This document shows positions 18,597-25,633 of a stretch of DNA of 47,484 nt, piece by piece. The stretch spans positions 1 to 47,484 of the forward strand of contig CADEDN010000024.1 of the NCBI GenBank assembly GCA_902826095.1, written 5' to 3'. The position numbers were made by a program, and so were the translations under genes. The notes beneath the pieces are model-generated. The model worked only from the letters and a program-made list of their open reading frames with translations, searched no databases and was not told where the DNA came from. Position 1 is the stretch's first letter, and every line of letters begins with the position of its first letter. The DNA is from an uncultured Alphaproteobacteria bacterium. GTDB lineage: Bacteria > Pseudomonadota > Alphaproteobacteria > Caulobacterales > Parvularculaceae.

Positions 18597-18622
18597 ATGC
18601 ATATCTTGCACATAGTATGCAT
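18597..18622. promoter_or_regulatory. Candidate LysR operator
   Basis: A perfect inverted repeat ATGCATA (18597-18603) and TATGCAT (18616-18622) with a 12-base gap lies just upstream of the LysR gene and upstream of the divergent acyl-CoA dehydrogenase gene. Size and position suit a LysR recognition site. A TTGACA (18623-18628) abuts it on the plus strand, but no good -10 follows. Confidence 0.5.
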
Positions 18623-18798
18623 TTGACAAATGGCTTTGTCGAGCTGAGAAAGGTGCGGCGGCGCGGCGGCCTTCTCCCGGCGCCGTGTCCGTGCGTCTTG
18701 CGAAAATTTGTCGGCCGGGCGATTGCGCTTTGGGGGGCGCCAGCCCGAAATGGCGCGCCCCTCCGCCGCGGCCGAAGCCTCGAAGGAAAGACGACGAA

Positions 18799-20589
18799 AT
18801 GAGCGACTACGCCGCCCCGATCGCCGACATGCGCTTTGCAGCGACAAAACTGGCGGGCTTTGGCGAAATCGCAGTGCTTGCGGGCGGCGACGATCTCAAC
18901 GAGGACCTGCTGCGGTCGATTTTCGAAGAAGGCGGAAAATTCGCCGGCGGGGTGCTCGCCCCGCTCAATCGCGTCGGCGACCGGCAAGGCTCGAAACTTG
19001 TCAACGGGGCCGTGAAAACGCCTGACGGCTGGCGCAGCGCCTATCGGCAATTCGTCGACGGCGGATGGAACGCGGTTCCGTTCGATCCGGATTTCGGCGG
19101 TCAGGGATTGCCCTTTCTGATTGCGACCGCGCTGTTCGACATGTGGCACGCTTCGAACATGGCGTTTGCGCTCTGCCCGATGCTGACGCAGGCGGCGGTC
19201 GAGGCGGTCTCGCGTTACGGAACGCTGGAACAGAAGCGGACCTATCTTTCGAAAATGGTGTCGGGCGAATGGACCGGCACGATGCAGTTGACGGAGCCGC
19301 AGGCGGGGTCCGATCTTGCCCGCGTCCGCACCCGGGCGGTGAGGGACGGCGACCATTACCGCATCTTCGGCCAGAAGATTTTCATCACCTATGGCGACCA
19401 CGATCTCACGGAAAACATCATCCATATGGTGCTGGCGCGCACGGCGGACGCGCCGGAAGGCGTCAAGGGAATTTCGCTCTTCATCGTGCCGAAATTCATG
19501 GTGAAGCCGGACGGGACGGCCGGCGATCGTAACGATGTGCGCTGCGTGTCGATCGAAGAAAAGATGGGCATCCACGCGAGCCCGACCGCGATTATGCAAT
19601 ATGGCGAAGACAGGGGCGCCGTCGGCTATCTGATTGGCGAGGAGACCAAAGGCCTCGCCTACATGTTCACGATGATGAACAATGCGCGCCTCTCCGTCGG
19701 TCTTGAAGGCGTTGCGATTTGCGAACGCGCCTATCAGAAGGCCGCATCTTTCGCGCGCGAGCGCATCCAGAGCCGCGACATCATTGGCGATCATCCAGAC
19801 AGCGTCGCGATCATCCGTCATCCTGACGTTCGCCGCATGCTGATGACGATGCGGGCGCTGGCGGAAGCCGGACGCGCGCTCGCCTATTACGCGGCGGGAA
19901 AGCTCGATCTCGCGCATCGGCATCCCAATCCGGCGGCGCGTTCGGCGGCGCAGTCGCGCGTCGATTTTCTGATCCCGATCGTTAAGGGCTGGTGCACCGA
20001 AAACGGGTCTGAAGCCGCATGGAACGGCGTTCAGATCCATGGCGGCATGGGCTATGTCGAGGAGACGGGCGCCGCGCAGTTCATGCGCGACGCCAAGATC
20101 GCCGAAATCTACGAAGGCGCGAACGGCATTCAGGCGAACGATCTTATCGGGCGAAAACTCGCTCGCGACGGCGGCGCGGAGGCGAAAAAGATAATCGCCG
20201 CGATGCGCGAACTCGACGGCGCGCTCGCCGACGCCGGCGAGGCGTTTTCCGGCCTTCGCCAGGCGCTGGCGAAGTCGGTCGCCTCGCTTGACCGCGCGAC
20301 GGACTGGATGCTGGAAAAATACCGGAGCGACATTCGCGACGCGGCGGCCGGCGCGATGCCGTATCTGCGGCTCTGGGGCGTGACGCTTGGCGGCTTCATG
20401 ATGGCGCGGGCGGCGCTGGCGGCGGAGTCCGATCTTGCGGGCCGCGCCGGCGACGCGCAATTTTTGCGAAACAAACTCGCGACCGCCAGATTTTACGGCG
20501 AACGCATCCTGCCGCGCGCCGCGTCCTATGAAGCCGAAGCGTCGGCGGGCGCCAGCAGTCTGATGGCGATCGCCGACGCCGCGATGTGA
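18799..20589 (+). CDS. Acyl-CoA dehydrogenase, DmdC-like long form
   Basis: A 596-residue flavoprotein of the extended acyl-CoA dehydrogenase group, which has an extra C-terminal domain and includes methylmercaptopropionyl-CoA dehydrogenases (DmdC) and fatty acyl-CoA dehydrogenases. Family motifs include WTGTMQLTEPQAGSDLARVRT (FAD/substrate site, about residues 155-175), GVEGVAICERAYQKA-type helices and QIHGGMGYVEETGAAQFMRDAKI (about 412-434). ATG 18799 is preceded by AAGGAAAG. It is followed after 37 bases by icmF, so they likely form one operon; the substrate (branched, straight or DMSP-derived acyl-CoA) cannot be fixed from sequence alone. Confidence 0.9.
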   Translation: MSDYAAPIADMRFAATKLAGFGEIAVLAGGDDLNEDLLRSIFEEGGKFAGGVLAPLNRVGDRQGSKLVNGAVKTPDGWRSAYRQFVDGGWNAVPFDPDFGGQGLPFLIATALFDMWHASNMAFALCPMLTQAAVEAVSRYGTLEQKRTYLSKMVSGEWTGTMQLTEPQAGSDLARVRTRAVRDGDHYRIFGQKIFITYGDHDLTENIIHMVLARTADAPEGVKGISLFIVPKFMVKPDGTAGDRNDVRCVSIEEKMGIHASPTAIMQYGEDRGAVGYLIGEETKGLAYMFTMMNNARLSVGLEGVAICERAYQKAASFARERIQSRDIIGDHPDSVAIIRHPDVRRMLMTMRALAEAGRALAYYAAGKLDLAHRHPNPAARSAAQSRVDFLIPIVKGWCTENGSEAAWNGVQIHGGMGYVEETGAAQFMRDAKIAEIYEGANGIQANDLIGRKLARDGGAEAKKIIAAMRELDGALADAGEAFSGLRQALAKSVASLDRATDWMLEKYRSDIRDAAAGAMPYLRLWGVTLGGFMMARAALAAESDLAGRAGDAQFLRNKLATARFYGERILPRAASYEAEASAGASSLMAIADAAM

Positions 20590-20626
20590 TTTTCGCCAGT
20601 CAGAAATTCGTCCAGGGAGAACCAAG

Positions 20627-23600
20627 ATGCCTGACGACGTCAAAGTGATGGAAAAGCCCTCGTCCGGCGCGGCGGCGTCCGGGCCTCGCAACAACAAGGT
20701 CCGCTTCGTCACCGCGACAAGCCTTTTCGACGGCCACGACGCGGCGATCAACATCATGCGCCGGATCCTTCAGTCGTCGGGCGCGGAGGTCATTCATCTC
20801 GGCCATAACAGATCGGTCGCCGAGATCGTCAGCGCCGCGATCGAGGAGGACGTGCAGGGCGTCGCGATCAGCTCCTATCAGGGCGGGCACATCGAATATT
20901 TCAAATACATGGTCGATCTCCTGAAGGAGCGCGGCGCCGGCCATATCAAGGTGTTCGGCGGCGGCGGCGGCGTTATCTCGCGCGAGGAGATCAAGGAACT
21001 GCACGGTTACGGCGTCGAGCGCATTTACGCCCCGGAGGACGGCCAGAAGATGGGCCTTCAGGGAATGATCGATGACATGATCGCGCGGGCCGACTTCAAC
21101 CCGCTGTCGAAAGGCCGGTCCGACATCGCGCGTCTTGGCGAGGCCGGCTGGGGCGCGCTTTCGCGTTTCCTGACCGAGCTCGAACAAGGCGAGGCCGATG
21201 CGAAAACGCTCGCGGCGCTGAAGAAGGCGGCCGCCGGCCAGGCGAAGGCGCCGGTGCTTGGCGTCACCGGCACGGGCGGATCGGGAAAATCGTCGCTCTC
21301 GGACGAAATCATCACGCGCTTCAAGATGGATAGCGCCGACTTCAAGATCGCCGTTCTCGCGATCGATCCGTCGAGGAGAAAGAGCGGCGGCGCGCTTCTC
21401 GGCGACCGCATCCGGATGAATTCGATCAACGCGCCGCAAATCTATTTCCGCTCGATCGCGACGCGCGAGAGCGCCAAGGAAGTGCCTGCTTTCGTGCATC
21501 AGGCGGTAGACGCCTGCCGCGCCGCCGGTTTCAACCTCGTCATCGTCGAGACGCCGGGGATCGGACAGGGCAACGCCGCTATCGCCGATATCGCGGACAT
21601 ATCGCTCTATGTGATGACGCCGGAATTCGGCGCCTCATCGCAGCTTGAAAAGATCGACATGCTCGATTTCGCCGACGTCGTCGCGATTAACAAATTCGAC
21701 CGCAAGGGCGCCGAGGACGCGCTTCGGGACGTCCGCAAGCAGGTTCAGCGGAACCGTCAGGAGTTTACAAAGCCGCCGGAAGAAATGCCGGTCTATGGCG
21801 CGATCGCCGCGCGCTATCAGGATGACGGCGTCACCGGGCTCTATATCGGCCTTCGCGAGGCGATCGCGAAAAAGAATTTCACGGTTCCAAAGACCCGTTT
21901 CGCGCCGAACCCAATGCGCATGCCGAGTCCCCGCGACGCGATCGTGCCGCCTGCGCGCCAGCGCTACCTCGCCGAAATCGCCTCGGACGTTCGCGGCTAT
22001 CATGAAAAAACGCGAAAGCAGTCCGTGCTTGCGCGCGAAATCCAGCAATTGAAGCGCTCGAAGGAGATGCTCGAGAAGGCCGGCGGCGACGGCAAGACGC
22101 TGGCGCCGCTCATCAAGGAGCGCGAGGATCGTCAGGATTGGCGCGCGCGCCATCTCATCGAAAACTGGCCGGAGGTGAAGCAGAGCTATTCTGGCGATGA
22201 GTACGTCGTCAAAATCCGCGACCGGGAAGTTCGAACGAGCCTCGTGCGCACGACAATGTCCGGCACCAAGATCCGAAAGGTCGTGCTGCCGCGCTATGAA
22301 GATCACGGCGAGCTTTTGAAATGGATGCTGCTCGAAAATCTGCCCGGCTCATTCCCCTATACGGCGGGCGTTTTCGCCTTCAAACGCGAGGGTGAGGACC
22401 CGACGCGGATGTTCGCAGGCGAGGGCGATCCGTTCCGCACCAATGCGCGCTTCAAGTTTTTGTCGAAGGATTCGGACGCCAAGCGTCTCTCAACCGCTTT
22501 CGACTCGGTGACGCTCTACGGCTTCGATCCGAATGAGCGCCCCGACATCTACGGCAAGATCGGAAATTCCGGCGTTTCGGTCGCCACGCTCGACGACATG
22601 AAGGCGCTTTTTGACGGGTTTGATCTTTGCTCGCCGGCGACTTCCGTTTCGATGACGATCAATGGGCCGGCGCCGACGATCCTCGCCATGTTCTTGAACA
22701 CCGCGATTGACCAGCAGCTCGCGAAATTCGAGCGGGAGAACAAGCGCCATCCGACCGAAGATGAAGCGAACAAGATCCGCTGCTGGGCGCTCGAAACCGT
22801 CCGCGGCACAGTGCAGGCGGACATCCTCAAAGAAGATCAGGGCCAGAACACCTGCATTTTTTCGACTGAGTTCTCGCTGAAGGTGATGGGCGACATCCAG
22901 GAATATTTCGTCGAAAACCGCGTCAGGAATTTCTACTCGGTGTCGATTTCCGGCTATCACATCGCTGAAGCGGGCGCGAACCCGATTTCTCAGCTCGCCT
23001 TCACCTTGTCGAACGGCTTCACCTTCGTCGAATCCTATCTTGCGCGCGGGATGAAGATCGACGATTTCGCGCCGAACCTCTCCTATTTCTTCTCGAACGG
23101 CATGGACCCGGAATATTCCGTGCTCGGCCGCGTCGCGCGCCGAATCTGGGCGATCGCCATGCGGGAGAATTACGGCGCCAACGAACGCTCGCAAAAGCTC
23201 AAATACCACGTCCAGACGTCCGGGCGCTCGCTCCACGCGCAAGAAATGGATTTCAACGACATCCGAACGACGTTGCAGGCGCTGATCGCGATCTATGACA
23301 ATTGCAACTCGCTGCACACCAACGCCTATGACGAGGCCTACACGACGCCGACGGAGCATTCGGTGCGTCGCGCGATGGCGATCCAGATGATCATCAACCG
23401 CGAGTGGGGCCTTGCGCAGAACGAAAACCCGAACCAGGGCGCCTTCATCATCGACGAGCTGACTGATCTCGTCGAAGAGGCGGTGTTGAAGGAGTTCGAG
23501 CGCATCGCCGAGCGCGGCGGCGTCCTCGGCGCGATGGAGACCGGCTATCAGCGCGGAAAAATTCAGGAAGAAAGCCTCTATTACGAGCACAAGAAGCATG

Positions 23601-23899
23601 ACGGGTCGTTGCCGATTATCGGCGTCAACACTTTCGTCAACCCCGCCGCCAAGGAGCCGCCGACGCCGCCGCTTCAGCGCTCGACGACAAAGGAAAAAGA
23701 CAGCCAGATCGCCCGTCTTCGCGAATTTCAGAAGCGAAATCCCGAAATGTCGAATGAAGCGCGCCAGCGCCTCAAGGACGCCGTCGTCCGCGACGAGAAT
23801 GTCTTCGCCGTGCTGATGGACGCCGTCCGATATTGTTCTCTCGGCCAGATCTCCGACACGCTGTTTGAAGTCGGCGGCAAGTACCGGCGGAATATGTGA
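20627..23899 (+). CDS. icmF: Fused isobutyryl-CoA mutase (IcmF)
   Basis: A 1090-residue fusion with the IcmF order: B12-binding domain (about residues 25-160, with D35-G-H37, His being the expected cobalt ligand), MeaB-like GTPase chaperone (P loop GVTGTGGSGKS near 212-222, NKFD at 355), linker, and radical mutase barrel (about 560-1090). It interconverts isobutyryl-CoA and butyryl-CoA with adenosylcobalamin. Two residues separate this enzyme from methylmalonyl-CoA mutase: a Phe in the GVFAFKREG segment (583/585) where the latter has Tyr, and Gln at about 740 (EDQGQNTCIF) where it has Arg. Both favour the isobutyryl/pivalyl type. AGGGAG precedes ATG 20627. The stop overlaps the next start (TGATG region). 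Confidence 0.95.
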   Translation: MPDDVKVMEKPSSGAAASGPRNNKVRFVTATSLFDGHDAAINIMRRILQSSGAEVIHLGHNRSVAEIVSAAIEEDVQGVAISSYQGGHIEYFKYMVDLLKERGAGHIKVFGGGGGVISREEIKELHGYGVERIYAPEDGQKMGLQGMIDDMIARADFNPLSKGRSDIARLGEAGWGALSRFLTELEQGEADAKTLAALKKAAAGQAKAPVLGVTGTGGSGKSSLSDEIITRFKMDSADFKIAVLAIDPSRRKSGGALLGDRIRMNSINAPQIYFRSIATRESAKEVPAFVHQAVDACRAAGFNLVIVETPGIGQGNAAIADIADISLYVMTPEFGASSQLEKIDMLDFADVVAINKFDRKGAEDALRDVRKQVQRNRQEFTKPPEEMPVYGAIAARYQDDGVTGLYIGLREAIAKKNFTVPKTRFAPNPMRMPSPRDAIVPPARQRYLAEIASDVRGYHEKTRKQSVLAREIQQLKRSKEMLEKAGGDGKTLAPLIKEREDRQDWRARHLIENWPEVKQSYSGDEYVVKIRDREVRTSLVRTTMSGTKIRKVVLPRYEDHGELLKWMLLENLPGSFPYTAGVFAFKREGEDPTRMFAGEGDPFRTNARFKFLSKDSDAKRLSTAFDSVTLYGFDPNERPDIYGKIGNSGVSVATLDDMKALFDGFDLCSPATSVSMTINGPAPTILAMFLNTAIDQQLAKFERENKRHPTEDEANKIRCWALETVRGTVQADILKEDQGQNTCIFSTEFSLKVMGDIQEYFVENRVRNFYSVSISGYHIAEAGANPISQLAFTLSNGFTFVESYLARGMKIDDFAPNLSYFFSNGMDPEYSVLGRVARRIWAIAMRENYGANERSQKLKYHVQTSGRSLHAQEMDFNDIRTTLQALIAIYDNCNSLHTNAYDEAYTTPTEHSVRRAMAIQMIINREWGLAQNENPNQGAFIIDELTDLVEEAVLKEFERIAERGGVLGAMETGYQRGKIQEESLYYEHKKHDGSLPIIGVNTFVNPAAKEPPTPPLQRSTTKEKDSQIARLREFQKRNPEMSNEARQRLKDAVVRDENVFAVLMDAVRYCSLGQISDTLFEVGGKYRRNM

Positions 23900-24564
23900 T
23901 GCTGGGGCGCGTCAAGGCGGCGGCGCAGGACGCCGGCCTCGCCTTTCGCGGCGCCTTTCATCCGGAGGCGGAGGATTTGCCTGCGGGCCATTCCGCCGGG
24001 ACGATCGTCATGCTCGGCTTCATCGGCGCGGCGCAATGGAACGGTTTCGCCGCGTCGCCGGAGTATAACGACGGGCGCGCGCACCCGCTTGACCGCTGGT
24101 CCTTGCGGGTCATTGGCGCGCTCGCCCGCGATCTTGGCGCGGCGCCGCTGTTCCCGTTCGTCGGCCCGCCCTTCATGCCGTTCATTCGCTGGGCGCGGAA
24201 GGCGGAGCCGGTTCACCGATCGGCGATCGGCATGCTGATCCATCCCGAATACGGCCTCTGGCACGCATGGCGCGGCGCGCTCGCCTTTCGCGACAGGCTC
24301 GACCCGCCGCCGAGAGACGAGCGGCCGAGCCCTTGCGACGCCTGCGCCGAAAAACCCTGCCTTGCCGCCTGCCCCGTCAGCGCCTTCGACGGAACGGGCG
24401 CCTTCGACGCCCGCACTTGCAGCGCCCATATCCTGCGCGCCGAGGGCGCTACATGCATGTCAGGCTGCTTGTCGCGCCGCGCCTGCCCCGTCGGCGCGGC
24501 GCATCGCTATTCGCCTGAGCAAGCGAAATTTCATATGCGAAGTTTCAGGGGCGATTCTCGCTGA
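23899..24564 (+). CDS. 4Fe-4S protein translationally coupled to icmF
   Basis: A 221-residue Fe-S protein. A Cys-rich region starts near residue 138: CDACAEKPCLAACPVSAF is a classical CxxCxxxxCxxxCP cluster motif, and a second set follows (C near 174, then CMSGC and ACPVG). The N-terminal 130 residues have no motif I recognise. The layout resembles the Fe-S part of epoxyqueuosine-reductase/corrinoid-reductase proteins, but it is shorter and a B12 domain is not evident. ATG 23899 overlaps the icmF stop by one base, so it is made together with IcmF. A role in electron transfer to the B12 mutase or to the dehydrogenase is inference. Confidence 0.7.
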   Translation: MLGRVKAAAQDAGLAFRGAFHPEAEDLPAGHSAGTIVMLGFIGAAQWNGFAASPEYNDGRAHPLDRWSLRVIGALARDLGAAPLFPFVGPPFMPFIRWARKAEPVHRSAIGMLIHPEYGLWHAWRGALAFRDRLDPPPRDERPSPCDACAEKPCLAACPVSAFDGTGAFDARTCSAHILRAEGATCMSGCLSRRACPVGAAHRYSPEQAKFHMRSFRGDSR

Positions 24565-25344
24565 TCATCGAGCGCTTGCGACGATTGCCCGCAATTCCTC
24601 CAACCCTTCCGTCAGCGCCGCCGGGCCCGGCTGCAGGATGATCGAGGATTTGATTTCGTAGAGCCGGCCGTTCTTCACCGCAGGAATGGCGTCGAAGCCA
24701 GAACGCGCGGTCACCGCTCCCTTTTTGAATCCCTTCCCGCACCAGGAGCCGATGATGATATCGGGCGCGGCGTTGATCACTTCAGCCGCCGTGACGAATC
24801 GATCTTTCGCCGCCTGACCCATGGCGCGGTCGGCGAAGACGTTCTCCCCGCCGGCGATCTCGATCAGTTCCGAGACCCAGCCGATGGCGGAAATCATCGG
24901 CTCGTCCCATTCCTCGAAATAGACGCGCGGGCGGTTTTTCAGCGCCGCCGAATTCTCGCGCACGCGGTCGATTCCGGCTTGCAAGTCCGCCACAAGCGCT
25001 TCGGCCTTCGCCGGTTCGCCGATGAGGGCGCCGACCGTGCGGATCATCGAGAAAATGCCGGCGACGGTCCGGTGATTGAACGCGTGCACCTCAAGCCCCG
25101 CGCGCATCAGATTGGCCGTGATATCCGCCTGAATGTCGGAAAAAGTGAAAACGAGATCAGGCTTCAGGGCGAGAATTTCGTCGATCTTCGCATCCGTAAA
25201 AGTCGAAACCTTCGGCTTTCGACGCGCCTGCGGCGGGCGAACGACGAATCCCGACACGCCGACGATCCGATCGCCTTCGCCTAGAAGATAAAGCGTTTCG
25301 ACGGTTTCTTCGGTGAGGCAGACGATGCGGGTCGGATAGGGCAT
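24565..25344 (-). CDS. BtuF-like cobalamin/siderophore binding protein without signal peptide
   Basis: A 259-residue class III periplasmic-binding-protein fold, related to BtuF: RIVCLTEETVETLYLLGEGDRIVGVSGF at the start, DEILALKPDLVFTF near residues 53-66, and a C-terminal lobe with PAVKNGRLYEI. BtuF delivers B12 to an ABC importer, but no hydrophobic export signal precedes the domain here (it starts MPYPTRIVCLTEE), so the protein would be cytoplasmic unless the true start is elsewhere. No permease or ATPase gene is adjacent. The neighbours use adenosylcobalamin, so a corrinoid ligand is plausible. Its TGA abuts the TGA of the convergent Fe-S gene with no gap. Confidence 0.8.
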   Translation of the reverse strand: MPYPTRIVCLTEETVETLYLLGEGDRIVGVSGFVVRPPQARRKPKVSTFTDAKIDEILALKPDLVFTFSDIQADITANLMRAGLEVHAFNHRTVAGIFSMIRTVGALIGEPAKAEALVADLQAGIDRVRENSAALKNRPRVYFEEWDEPMISAIGWVSELIEIAGGENVFADRAMGQAAKDRFVTAAEVINAAPDIIIGSWCGKGFKKGAVTARSGFDAIPAVKNGRLYEIKSSIILQPGPAALTEGLEELRAIVASAR

Positions 25345-25449
25345 CGCTATCCCTATCTTGATCCCCGCCTTTCCTGAAGCATGAAGCGAAAAAACCGGGC
25401 TTTCGCGGGCGATGACGGAATTGTCGCACGGAAACGTCGTTGGAAAAAA

Positions 25450-25542
25450 TGGCGGAGAGGAAGGGATTCGAACCCTCGATACCGTTTAACGGGTATACGC
25501 CCTTAGCAGGGGCGCGCCTTCGACCAGCTCGGCCACCTCTCC
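25450..25542 (-). tRNA. tRNA-Ser (GCT), CCA encoded
   Basis: A 93-nt class II tRNA with a long variable arm on the minus strand. Acceptor GGAGAGG pairs with CCTCTCC, the discriminator is G, and CCA is encoded at 25452-25450. The anticodon loop CTGCTAA gives GCT. The variable-arm stem is GTATACCCGTTAAACGGTATC, and the T arm GGGTTCGAATCCC. Confidence 0.97.
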
Positions 25543-25633
25543 GGAGGGGCGGAAAATGTCCGCATTCCGCTGCCCATGCAAGGCAAAAGGCTTGCGCTTC
25601 TGGAAAAATCGCAGCGCTTGGCTTTGCGCCTCG

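Noticed and set aside
18436-20757. Open frame of 773 codons on the minus strand
   Set aside because: Antisense to the acyl-CoA dehydrogenase, very rich in Arg, His and Asp, with no family motif; the plus-strand gene has clear domains.
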